7,485 nt of DNA from Flavobacteriaceae bacterium. Lineage in GTDB: Bacteria > Bacteroidota > Bacteroidia > Flavobacteriales > Flavobacteriaceae. Where the stretch lies: NCBI GenBank assembly GCA_015489265.1, contig WFZY01000132.1:1-7485 (forward strand). Direction: 5' to 3'. Under the pieces are notes generated by a model, which saw only the letters and a list, made by a program, of their open reading frames with translations, did not search any database and was not told the origin of the DNA. The position numbers and the translations under genes are program-made. Of this stretch, positions 1-5,924 are shown one piece after another. Position 1 is the stretch's first letter. Every line of letters starts with the position of its first letter.

Positions 1-844
1 AATTTTCGTTTAGCTTATGATACAGTTTTTCAAAAAATGCTTTACGTGCAGTATTTGCCAGTTCATTTTTCATATTATTTAGCTGATTTTGCAAGTTGGC
101 TATTTCATCTAATTTTTCATCAATAATATGATATTTCTCAATCCTGTTTTTATCTGTCAATTTCAATAATTTTGTAATGTCTTCTTTCATAATCTGATAT
201 ATTTTTTGGGTGTCATTTCTTTGATTTAAAAATCCTTTGATAAAATCGGTATATTGTTGCATAGCTGCAATCAACTGTGTGTCTTTAAAACGGCAAAAAC
301 CGACCAGTGCATTTAACCAAGGTAAAATATGATTGTTAAAATTAATAGGCACATATCGGTCACCCAATTCTTTTTTTAAATCATTGGGCAGACTATCTTC
401 CGAAACGATTTTTCGTCCCCAACGGGTTAAATACAATACATAAATTTTATCTTCTGCAATGCCGTTGTTTTTTACTTTATCAACATAGCGTTTGATTTGC
501 GCATTTTGATCACCGGCATAGTTTACTTTGTTTTCTATAATCACGGCATAACCGGCGGATTTATCCATTATCAAGATGTCAATCCGTTGTTTTTCGGTGG
601 TGATTTCCGGCGTTTTAGGTTGCAACGGCAAATTGCAATGGTCAAAGAATTTTTCTAAAAATGTATAATGCCCGTTTTCTTGATATTGCAATAACTTGCT
701 CAATATGCGACTGTGCGCATTCTCATTAATGTGCAACTCGTCGATGATATTGATGTGATAAGGCAAACTTTTTTTTATTTCTGCTATTTTATCTGAAACG
801 TTTTTTGCTAATTCTAAATTTTCCTTGATAGTTTTTGTTTCCAT
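1..844 (-). CDS. PD-(D/E)XK nuclease family protein (PDDEXK_4-like), 3' end cut by window
   Basis: The reading frame opens with ATG at 844-842 and stays open to the left edge, giving 281 visible codons without a stop. It has the restriction-endonuclease-like core. An N-terminal helix carries E41 in the motif ENAHSRIL (41-48). A strand carries D89 (QRIDILIMD, 86-94), followed by the E104-N-K106 half-site (VIIENKV). The helix ending QIKRY (116-120) supplies a Gln of the kind seen in this superfamily. The layout E...HSR..L / D / ExK / QxxxY matches the family usually called PDDEXK_4, found as stand-alone predicted nucleases in defence and mobile regions. Residues about 240-265 look like a coiled coil (DEKLDEIANLQNQLNN). 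It is the last visible gene of the minus-strand cluster, 68 nt after the preceding stop. The active site looks intact, so DNA cleavage is likely. Target and partners are unknown, and the true C-terminus cannot be seen. Confidence 0.85.
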   Translation of the reverse strand, partial: METKTIKENLELAKNVSDKIAEIKKSLPYHINIIDELHINENAHSRILSKLLQYQENGHYTFLEKFFDHCNLPLQPKTPEITTEKQRIDILIMDKSAGYAVIIENKVNYAGDQNAQIKRYVDKVKNNGIAEDKIYVLYLTRWGRKIVSEDSLPNDLKKELGDRYVPINFNNHILPWLNALVGFCRFKDTQLIAAMQQYTDFIKGFLNQRNDTQKIYQIMKEDITKLLKLTDKNRIEKYHIIDEKLDEIANLQNQLNNMKNELANTARKAFFEKLYHKLNEN

Positions 845-883
845 AAATTAATTTTACAAGTTTTAATTATAAGCATTTCAACG

Positions 884-905
884 GCTTTAAAAGACGGATT
901 AAAGC
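884..905 (-). other. 7-bp inverted repeat in the gap before the PD-(D/E)XK gene
   Basis: GCTTTAA at 884-890 pairs perfectly with TTAAAGC at 899-905 around an 8-nt loop. It lies in the 68-nt space between the 193-residue gene and the PD-(D/E)XK gene. No U-run follows on either strand, so it does not look like an intrinsic terminator. It could be an mRNA hairpin between cistrons, a regulatory site, or chance in AT-rich DNA. Confidence 0.3.
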
Positions 906-912
906 ATTGGGG

Positions 913-1494
913 CTACATTCTGTAACTGATATCCGGCGGTAGATTGTATTTGAGTCTGATTTTTTTACGTTCGGTTTTAGCATCATAATCTTTTAAAATC
1001 AATGGCTTGTTTAGACGGATTTTATCTATGGCTTCAGGGATACGACTGTCCTTTATATAATCCAGTACCACTGTTCGCATCGGCGGGTCTCTGTAAATGA
1101 GAATATCTAACAGGTCATATAATTGCAACTCTAAAAATTTACTTGTTACAAAATCACTGATAGCGTTTCCCCAACAACAAATTACCGTATCAATAGGATA
1201 ATCGGGATTGTCTAAAAGCCGGCGTAAAATACCGGTATTCTTTTGGGTATAAGCCGCAATGGGTTGGTCATAAAAATAATCTGCTATCATTAAATCCGAC
1301 GGATAAATAAATGCCATTAACCAGCCGTCATAACCCAACTGCCGGCTCATCATTTCGGCTTTGTTATATAGAACCGGTTTGAGAAAAGGGTAAGCCGCCA
1401 TAAATAAAAGGTTGTTTTTCAAACTCTTTTTACCTTTTAAGTATAAGATTTTCGGATGATTAGGGTCGCGATATTCAAAATAGCCCGTTTTCAT
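913..1494 (-). CDS. hypothetical protein, possibly DUF1643-like
   Basis: This is a soluble 193-residue protein with no signal peptide or clear membrane segment. I do not firmly recognise it. Three stretches look like the core of DUF1643 proteins: a hydrophobic strand ending in Pro (NNLLFMAAYP, 27-36), a glycine-tyrosine helix-strand (LGYDGWLMAFIYP, 53-65) and a strand ending in Trp-Gly (DTVICCWGN, 102-110). The usual DUF1643 NPSTA and DDPT signatures are missing, so any relationship is distant. The C-terminal third is charged (AKTERKKIRLKYN, 172-184). Its ATG overlaps the stop of the upstream GIY-YIG gene as ATGA, so the two are probably translationally coupled and may act together. The stop is TAG at 915-913. 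It contains five CCGG sites, close to the local norm, unlike the nuclease genes around it. No biochemical function should be assigned. Confidence 0.75.
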   Translation of the reverse strand: MKTGYFEYRDPNHPKILYLKGKKSLKNNLLFMAAYPFLKPVLYNKAEMMSRQLGYDGWLMAFIYPSDLMIADYFYDQPIAAYTQKNTGILRRLLDNPDYPIDTVICCWGNAISDFVTSKFLELQLYDLLDILIYRDPPMRTVVLDYIKDSRIPEAIDKIRLNKPLILKDYDAKTERKKIRLKYNLPPDISYRM

Positions 1495-1949
1495 TTTTTT
1501 CTTCTTTTTATTTTTTCAAATTCCGGTTGATATTTTTCATGTAAAATATTTTCAATGACTTGTCTTAATTTATCCCCTTGTTTTGGATTTTCAGATCCCT
1601 TGAATTCCGTCCAATAGATTGTTAATTTTGACCTATTGTTTGAAAAAAAATCAATCCACCTTGTCGATTTCGGATTTATTCGGTTTTGTGATGCATAGTA
1701 GTGGCTTTTAATCCGGCTCCAAATAGGACGTCCTATCCCAATATATAAGCATTGTCCGTTTTTAAAAATGGCATAAATTCCCATAGTAGATTTATGGTTA
1801 TTGATTTCCGATTTAATTTTGTCAATGATGAGATTTCTATTTTCGAAATCGGTATTAAAATCAAGCTCAAAATGCGCCCATTTTTTTTGAATATCCATTT
1901 TGTCTTTAAATGCTAAGATTTTTGAAGCGATTTGTTCCAGTTTTTCCAT
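1491..1949 (-). CDS. GIY-YIG nuclease domain protein
   Basis: This 152-residue protein has a C-terminal GIY-YIG nuclease domain of about 90 residues. Visible motifs in order are G57-I-Y59 (MGIYAIF), Y69-I-G71 (CLYIGIG), the catalytic-type Arg R79 in IWSRIKSHY, and the metal-binding-type Glu E133 in QVIENILHEKYQP, which is the usual ENxLhxxxxP ending. All key positions of a functional GIY-YIG active site are present. The first ~55 residues form a charged, mostly helical extension (EKLEQIASKILAFKDK...) that I cannot match to a known DNA-binding domain. The basic tail FEKIKRRKK (144-152) could contact nucleic acid. The gene follows the 57-residue ORF by 4 nt and overlaps the next gene by ATGA, a tight operon arrangement. 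It is too short for UvrC and lacks the repeat modules of homing endonucleases. It is probably a DNA nuclease of a defence or mobile cassette, but this is inferred from context. Confidence 0.85.
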   Translation of the reverse strand: MEKLEQIASKILAFKDKMDIQKKWAHFELDFNTDFENRNLIIDKIKSEINNHKSTMGIYAIFKNGQCLYIGIGRPIWSRIKSHYYASQNRINPKSTRWIDFFSNNRSKLTIYWTEFKGSENPKQGDKLRQVIENILHEKYQPEFEKIKRRKK

Positions 1950-1953
1950 TGGT

Positions 1954-2127
1954 TTATATTCTTTTAAGAATTATTTTTTCAATTTCAGTCAAAGTTTCGC
2001 CGTTTTTACCTGTTTTACCTTGTCTTGCCAAAACTTTGTACAAAGTATCCAAATCTTTGGTCGATAAACTGTCAAGATAGTCTGTAAAAGTTTCTATTTT
2101 TTTATGGGTTTGGCTTTTCTTTTGCAT
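1954..2127 (-). CDS. small hypothetical protein, 57 residues
   Basis: ATG at 2127-2125 opens a 57-codon frame ending in TAA at 1956-1954, four nucleotides before the ATG of the GIY-YIG gene (TAAACCAATG). The product is hydrophilic and helix-prone. It has a Lys-rich start (MQKKSQTHKK), an acidic middle (FTDYLDSLSTKDLDTLYKVL, 14-33), a short Gly/Lys loop (RQGKTGKNGE, 35-44) and a final helix (LTEIEKIILKRI, 46-57). There is no membrane segment or Cys cluster. I do not recognise a family. Support for a real gene comes from the tight spacing, the promoter-like box just upstream and a plausible amphipathic composition. By position it could be a small partner, inhibitor or antitoxin-like protein of the nuclease, but the sequence itself does not show this. 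It contains no CCGG, unlike most genes here. Confidence 0.6.
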   Translation of the reverse strand: MQKKSQTHKKIETFTDYLDSLSTKDLDTLYKVLARQGKTGKNGETLTEIEKIILKRI

Positions 2128-2152
2128 ATCTGTTTTTTTTAGATTTCTACGG

Positions 2153-2160
2153 CAAAGTAA
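2153..2160 (-). promoter_or_regulatory. possible -7 box for the nuclease cluster (TTACTTTG)
   Basis: On the minus strand TTACTTTGC lies about 25 nt before the ATG of the 57-residue ORF. It differs from the Bacteroidota -7 consensus TAnnTTTG at one base. No TTG is seen at the standard -33 distance; the nearest TTTG is only 14 nt away. The same TTTACTTTGC string occurs before the flippase gene at 5914-5923. If used, transcription would start near 2146 and give a very short leader. Confidence 0.4.
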
Positions 2161-2167
2161 AAACCAT

Positions 2168-2190
2168 AAATACCCAAAACACGGGTATTT
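2168..2190 (-). terminator. perfect 8-bp inverted repeat after the WYL gene (terminator or operator)
   Basis: AAATACCC (2168-2175) pairs perfectly with GGGTATTT (2183-2190) around a 7-nt loop. Reading on the minus strand, it begins 3 nt after the WYL stop codon and is followed by ATGG and then five T's. It could therefore be a weak intrinsic terminator separating the regulator from the nuclease genes. The same dyad overlaps where the -33 region of the promoter at 2153-2160 would lie. A symmetrical operator bound by a dimeric regulator, such as the neighbouring WYL protein, is an equally reasonable reading. Confidence 0.5.
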
Positions 2191-2193
2191 GTA

Positions 2194-3102
2194 TTATTTC
2201 TGATAATTTTTTTGCATTTCTGTTAGTTCATTTAGCAATTCTTTTCGTATAAATTCCGGTTTCAAAACCACGACATGCTTGCCGTAATGTTTAATCCATT
2301 GCAAGAGTTCAAAATTATACCGGACACGATATTTGAACCGGTGCCATTGCCCTTTCTTTCCTAAATATTGTTGTGATGGATGAAAGCTCAAAGTTTTAAA
2401 ATAATGGGCTTGTTGGTCACTGACACCCAAGACCAAATCAATAACATCTCCTGACAAACTCGCCCCGATAGTTTGTTTATAAGCACTTACAAAATCTTGT
2501 TTTTTTGTAAATTTTTGTTTCAATATTTGAAGTTTTTTGATGCGGTCCAAGGCAAAAACCGGTTGGGGTTTATCAAGTTCCGGTTTACGATTTGCCACTA
2601 CATACCAACGGTTTTGATATTCGCGTAATAAAACCGGTTCAATCGTATAAGTTTTAGGGAAATCTTCAAAAAATGACCGGTATTCAAGTTGTATTTTATG
2701 CTGATTTTCAACGGCTTTGATAATATCTTTTAAATACTCAAGTCCATCATTTCTCCGGTCGTTACTGATAGAAATATAACTACTTGCAATATACTTTTTC
2801 TCTCGATGCTCTTGTATGATTTGATGAAACAATAAAGATTTAGCAAGATTGTAATAAGTATGATAATCAGGATCGGATGCTTCTTCATCGATATAAAAAA
2901 AGTTAGAATCGGGATGTCCGGTTCGTTTGGCTTTGATGTCAAGCTTAAATTGTTCATCAATATAATTGAGAATACGTGTAATCGTGTTTTTTGAATGCGG
3001 ATAATCACTCGCTTTTAAAAATTCTCCATAAGATTTACGGGTATATTTCGGACAGGTTTTACAAAGTAAGTTATCGATAAGATGAATGGCTTGGTATAAC
3101 AT
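2194..3102 (-). CDS. WYL domain-containing transcriptional regulator
   Basis: This is a 302-residue protein of the WYL regulator type. Residues ~1-72 form a divergent helix-turn-helix region (SYGEFLKASDYPHSKNTITRI, two parts around 24-44). Residues ~73-125 are a helical linker. The WYL domain spans ~128-198: IQLEYRSF (137-144), the signature RWYVVANR (165-172) and FALDRIKKLQIL (183-194), where DRI is a family hallmark. A C-terminal WCX-like extension (~215-298) ends with GKHVVVLKPEFIRKELLNEL. WYL proteins are transcription factors whose WYL fold is thought to bind a nucleotide or nucleic-acid ligand. Many control phage-defence loci, including BrxR- and CapW-type repressors. A TATATTTG box sits 16 nt before the ATG. 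It lies just upstream of, and on the same strand as, the nuclease genes, so it probably controls them. Ligand and direction of control are not visible. Its CCGG density is like the chromosome's. Confidence 0.9.
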   Translation of the reverse strand: MLYQAIHLIDNLLCKTCPKYTRKSYGEFLKASDYPHSKNTITRILNYIDEQFKLDIKAKRTGHPDSNFFYIDEEASDPDYHTYYNLAKSLLFHQIIQEHREKKYIASSYISISNDRRNDGLEYLKDIIKAVENQHKIQLEYRSFFEDFPKTYTIEPVLLREYQNRWYVVANRKPELDKPQPVFALDRIKKLQILKQKFTKKQDFVSAYKQTIGASLSGDVIDLVLGVSDQQAHYFKTLSFHPSQQYLGKKGQWHRFKYRVRYNFELLQWIKHYGKHVVVLKPEFIRKELLNELTEMQKNYQK

Positions 3103-3117
3103 AACACATTATTTAAA

Positions 3118-3125
3118 CAAATATA
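3118..3125 (-). promoter_or_regulatory. -7 box of the WYL gene (TATATTTG)
   Basis: TATATTTG on the minus strand is an exact match to the Bacteroidota TAnnTTTG box. It ends 15 nt before the WYL ATG at 3102. A start about 7 nt downstream would leave a leader of roughly 9 nt. No clear TTG/TTTG is present at the -33 position, so strength is uncertain. The rest of 3103-3180 is AT-rich, and I see no clear terminator for folK in it. Confidence 0.5.
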
Positions 3126-3180
3126 GTTGTTTTTTAATAGTTATGTATGTTCCCGAAGCTTAATTTTATAATTTATAACA

Positions 3181-4332
3181 CTACATTTTTTCGATAACCA
3201 AGTGTTCCGGTTGGTCTTTTTGGGCATATGACAAGATTGTGTGCACCATTTGGTAGTAATATTCCGGATTTTCAACAAAATCAATATCGCTGATATCCAA
3301 AATCAAGATGTTAAGGTCTTTTTGGGTTTTGATAAAATTCATATATCCTTCGTGAATCTGCTCTAAATATTCACCCGTTATGGATTGTTCATATGAACGT
3401 CCGCGTTTTTTGATATTTTTTAGTAAGCGATCCACATTTTGATATAAATAAATGTATAAATCGGGCTTGACCAAGTCACGATACATAAAATTAAAAATCT
3501 TGCGATACAAAGCATATTCGTCATCTGACAATGTTACCTTGGAAAAAATCAAAGATTTAAATACATAATAGTCGGAAATGACGGAAGTTTTGAACAAATC
3601 GTATTGCGACAAATCATCGGTTAATTGTTGGTATCGATCAGCCAAAAAAGACATTTCCAAAGGAAAAGCATAGCGTTTTTGATCTTGGTAAAATTTGGGT
3701 AAAAACGGATTTTCTTCAAAACGTTCCAAAACCAGTTTAGCATTGACATCATTGGCAAATTGCGTTGCAAAAGTGGTTTTACCGGCACCAATATTGCCTT
3801 CTATAGCGATGAAATTATATGGAAAGTTGTTGATTTTCAATTGTTTATTTATTAATTTGACCGGTGTTTTATCAGGGGATAAAGTTAGTAATTCCCGATG
3901 ACTTTTTTGCAAAACCGGATGAAAAAAATCCGGTAAAATATCATTTAAAGGTTTTAACACGAAGTTTCGTTGTGTTAATAAAGGATGCGGTACTTGTAAA
4001 TCAGGGGTATGAATTTGCCGGTCGTCAAAATATAAAATGTCTATATCTATCAAACGATTTTGGTATTGTCCGTTTTGCGATTTGCTTTGACGTCCTATAA
4101 TCCGTTCGATAAGCTGTGTCTTTTGTAATAATTCTGTTGGTGATAAACCGGTTTGCATGCTTAAAACTATATTAAAAAAATCATTGCCATCAAACTGCCA
4201 AGCCCGGGTTTCAAAAACCGATGAGATGCTATTGATTTTTCCGGCAAATAGATGGAGCAAATCAACCGTTGATTGTAGGTTTTTAAAACGATTGCCAAGA
4301 TTACTGCCAAGCGATAGAATAACTTTGTGCAT
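3181..4332 (-). CDS. folK: bifunctional FolK (HPPK) - deoxynucleoside kinase fusion
   Basis: One uninterrupted 383-residue frame joins two enzymes. The N-terminal part (~1-150) is 6-hydroxymethyl-7,8-dihydropterin pyrophosphokinase, which transfers pyrophosphate from ATP to the pterin in folate synthesis. It shows LSLGSNLGNR (6-15), the ETRAWQ segment (41-46), the magnesium-binding RLIDIDIL (93-100, with D96 and D98) and VPHPLLTQRNFVLKPL (114-129). After a short linker (~150-172), a deoxynucleoside kinase of the dNK/dGK family begins. It shows the P-loop GNIGAGKTT (179-187), LERFEENPFL (202-211), ADRYQQL (231-237), SDYY (253-256) and the Arg-rich lid KKRGRSYE (308-315). That domain salvages deoxynucleosides by 5' phosphorylation. 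Both domains look complete. I believe similar fusions exist in other Bacteroidota, but did not check. It is the last housekeeping gene before the accessory block. Confidence 0.93.
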   Translation of the reverse strand: MHKVILSLGSNLGNRFKNLQSTVDLLHLFAGKINSISSVFETRAWQFDGNDFFNIVLSMQTGLSPTELLQKTQLIERIIGRQSKSQNGQYQNRLIDIDILYFDDRQIHTPDLQVPHPLLTQRNFVLKPLNDILPDFFHPVLQKSHRELLTLSPDKTPVKLINKQLKINNFPYNFIAIEGNIGAGKTTFATQFANDVNAKLVLERFEENPFLPKFYQDQKRYAFPLEMSFLADRYQQLTDDLSQYDLFKTSVISDYYVFKSLIFSKVTLSDDEYALYRKIFNFMYRDLVKPDLYIYLYQNVDRLLKNIKKRGRSYEQSITGEYLEQIHEGYMNFIKTQKDLNILILDISDIDFVENPEYYYQMVHTILSYAQKDQPEHLVIEKM

Positions 4333-4604
4333 AGTGTTTTTGAGGATTTGAGAATTTATTGCTACTTCATATCTTATTATTTATTATGATGTTTACACAT
4401 TGTTTCAAATAATAATTCTACTTATGATTTGAGAAAATGAGGAATTAAAAGTGCTGGGTGAAAAGTACCAAGTGCCGAGTGTGGTTTGATTGCTTCATAC
4501 TTTGTTTCTGCTTCTGATTTAATGATTTGAGCAAATGAAAAATTTATATAAATTGACCAATATCGAATAGCACACTTATCCACTTTCTACTTAGTACTGA
4601 TAAA
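4333..4604. repeat. 272-bp spacer with degenerate direct repeats
   Basis: No gene is visible between the ZIP permease stop and the folK start. The spacer contains an imperfect direct repeat of 23 bp, at 4424-4446 and 4522-4544, with 3 mismatches. Its core is ATGATTTGAG followed by AAATGA, and a shorter partial copy (GGATTTGAGAATT) lies near 4344-4356. A run of related short units (AAGTACC, AAGTGCC, GAGTG) lies at 4463-4481. A perfect 14-bp AT palindrome, AATTTATATAAATT, is at 4541-4554. The folK promoter must lie here or further upstream, but I see no exact TAnnTTTG box. There is no clear terminator for the ZIP gene and no CCGG site in the whole stretch. Confidence 0.55.
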
Positions 4605-5282
4605 TCAAGTTAAATAAGCTAAAAACATAGCCAAAAAAATTAACAAAAACTTTCGGATATTAAACCGGTGCGAATGTTCATTTTCAAATAAAATAGTCGT
4701 TCCGATATGTGCTAAAATTCCAACCACAAAAGCATTGATATAAGCACCATAAGTCAGCATAAATCCGGCATGATTACCTAGAAATGCTGCCAAAGGACTC
4801 ATCAAAGCAAAGCCGGTCAACAACCCGAGAATTTTAGTTTTTGACAAGCCGGCTTCTATCATTACAGTCGTCAGTACAATAGCTATGGGTAGTTTGTGTA
4901 TTAAAATACCATAAAAATAACTCGTGTGCAAATGTTGTCCTTGATTGATTGGCAGTCCTTCCATAAAAGCATGAATAGCCAAACTGAGCCATAACAACCA
5001 AGGCGCTTTGCCGTCAAAAGCATGCTTGTGTCCATGTTCGGCACCGTGTGAAAACAATTCCAAAATCAATTGAAAGACGATACCACTCATAATCAAAATA
5101 CCGGCTGTTTTACCGTTTAATTCATCATAAATATCCGGTAGCAAGTGAAAAACAATGATCGACAGCAGATAAGCCCCACTAAAACTCAATAACATCTTAA
5201 CGTATTGATTATCAACATCTTTAAGACGGAACGCTAAAAAACCGCCTGTCAAAACCGTGAAAAAAAGGATTAAATAAATCAT
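4605..5282 (-). CDS. ZIP family metal permease
   Basis: This 225-residue integral membrane protein has about eight hydrophobic segments, starting with MIYLILFFTVLTGGFLAF. It is a ZIP-family (ZupT/ZRT-IRT-like) carrier expected to bring zinc or another divalent cation into the cytoplasm. Support includes VFHLLPD (44-50) in an early helix, a His-rich cytoplasmic-type loop (SHGAEHGHKH, 78-87), the helix-4 signature H104AFMEG with E108, helix 5 with IHKLPIAI (128-135), and AHIGTTILFE (191-200). In helix 5 the classical HExPHE pattern reads H129-K130-L-P132-I-A, so one metal-ligand Glu and the second His are replaced. Selectivity or one of the two metal sites may therefore differ from textbook ZIPs. 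It follows ruvC by 48 nt on the same strand and may be cotranscribed with it. The start is ATG at 5282; the next in-frame Met is too far inside the first helix. Confidence 0.88.
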   Translation of the reverse strand: MIYLILFFTVLTGGFLAFRLKDVDNQYVKMLLSFSGAYLLSIIVFHLLPDIYDELNGKTAGILIMSGIVFQLILELFSHGAEHGHKHAFDGKAPWLLWLSLAIHAFMEGLPINQGQHLHTSYFYGILIHKLPIAIVLTTVMIEAGLSKTKILGLLTGFALMSPLAAFLGNHAGFMLTYGAYINAFVVGILAHIGTTILFENEHSHRFNIRKFLLIFLAMFLAYLT

Positions 5283-5303
5283 AAGTTTGTTGAAAGTTAA
5301 AAG

Positions 5304-5323
5304 TTGATAATTATACCTATCAA
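5304..5323 (-). other. 6-bp inverted repeat between ruvC and the ZIP gene
   Basis: TTGATA (5304-5309) pairs with TATCAA (5318-5323) around an 8-nt AT-rich loop. On the minus strand it is followed by CTTTTAACTTTC. It lies in the 48-nt gap after ruvC. This could be a weak attenuator, but the stem is short and AT-rich, so read-through into the ZIP gene is expected. Confidence 0.25.
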
Positions 5324-5331
5324 TTAGCCAT

Positions 5332-5883
5332 TTACTTTACTCTTTTGGGATTATTCGTTACAAAACTCTTCCAACTGCCGTATTTTTTGGTTTTACCGGT
5401 TTGTCCCTTGTTAAAATAATGACAAACGGCTACTGCCAAACCGTCCGTTGCGTCAAGTTTGGTGGGTAAAACGGAAATATTGAGCAAACGCTTGAGCATT
5501 GCCGCCACTTGTTCTTTACTGGCATTACCGTTGCCGGTGATTGCCATTTTGACTTTTTTGGGCAAATATTCGGTTATCGGTACTTCGCGATACAAACCGG
5601 CAGCCATAGCTACACCTTGCGCACGCCCCAATTTGAGCATCGATTGGACATTTTTACCGAAAAAAGGCGCTTCGATTGCCAATTCATCCGGATGAAATTC
5701 GTCAATCAACTGCAAAGTACGTTCAAATATTTTTTTGAGTCGCAAACTGTGACTGTCGTATTTGTTTAGAATCAATTCGTCCATTAAAATCAATTCCAAT
5801 TCATTTCCGGTTACTTGAATCATACCAAATCCCATAACGGTCGTTCCCGGGTCTATTCCTAATATGATTTTTTCTGTTTTCAC
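5332..5883 (-). CDS. ruvC: crossover junction endodeoxyribonuclease RuvC
   Basis: RuvC is the dimeric resolvase that cuts Holliday junctions delivered by RuvAB. At 183 residues it has the usual family length. All four acidic catalytic positions are visible: D11 in [13 protein letters not shown] (8-20), E71 in [10 protein letters not shown] (69-78), and D144 and D147 in [14 protein letters not shown] (142-155). The helix [13 protein letters not shown] (80-92) and the block [21 protein letters not shown] (two parts within 106-126) are typical RuvC. The C-terminal tail (KKYGSWKSF, 166-174) is also common in the Bacteroidota versions. The start codon is GTG (5883-5881): no ATG lies upstream, and an in-frame TAG occurs eight codons before. 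A TACATTTG box at 5938-5931 fits as its promoter. It is transcribed divergently from the flippase-like gene and is followed by the ZIP gene. Confidence 0.97.
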   Translation of the reverse strand: MKTEKIILGIDPGTTVMGFGMIQVTGNELELILMDELILNKYDSHSLRLKKIFERTLQLIDEFHPDELAIEAPFFGKNVQSMLKLGRAQGVAMAAGLYREVPITEYLPKKVKMAITGNGNASKEQVAAMLKRLLNISVLPTKLDATDGLAVAVCHYFNKGQTGKTKKYGSWKSFVTNNPKRVK

Positions 5884-5914
5884 ACTTCTAATTTCTAAAA
5901 TCTAATTTTTTTGT

Positions 5915-5922
5915 TTACTTTG
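5915..5922 (+). promoter_or_regulatory. possible -7 box of the flippase-glycosyltransferase pair (TTACTTTG)
   Basis: TTTACTTTGC is identical to the string before the 57-residue ORF and one base off TAnnTTTG. It ends only 2 nt before the first ATG (5925). If active, transcription would start near 5929, downstream of that ATG. That would favour the in-frame ATG at 5934 as the true start, on a nearly leaderless message. Confidence 0.35.
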
Positions 5923-5924
5923 CA

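Noticed and set aside
884..905. Inverted repeat as intrinsic terminator between the 193-residue and PD-(D/E)XK genes
   Set aside because: The stem is AT-rich and no T-run follows on the transcribed strand.
1491..1949. Reading the GIY-YIG gene as a homing endonuclease or as UvrC
   Set aside because: No intron or intein context and no DNA-binding repeat modules are seen. The protein is far shorter than UvrC and lacks its UVR and RNase H-like parts.
1954..2127. Classifying the 57-residue ORF as an antitoxin
   Set aside because: The position would fit, but there is no ribbon-helix-helix, HTH or other recognisable antitoxin motif, so only a hypothetical call is justified.
2730..3008. 92-codon minus-strand ORF
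   Set aside because: It lies wholly inside the WYL gene in another frame. Its translation is an Ile/Leu/Ser-rich string with no domain, while the overlapping frame has clear WYL motifs.
2194..3102. WYL protein as evidence for a CRISPR-Cas locus
   Set aside because: WYL proteins do occur near CRISPR loci, but no spaced direct repeats and no Cas proteins are present in the window.
3103..3180. Attachment site or insertion scar at the folK-WYL junction
   Set aside because: No tRNA, integrase, target duplication or matching repeat is visible. Only an AT-rich 78-bp spacer with the WYL -7 box is present.
3695..4351. Three plus-strand ORFs opposite folK
   Set aside because: They are antisense to well-supported HPPK and kinase motifs, show no family resemblance and have no promoter or spacing support.
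5459..5769. Two plus-strand ORFs opposite ruvC
   Set aside because: They are antisense shadows of a RuvC frame in which all four catalytic acids are visible.
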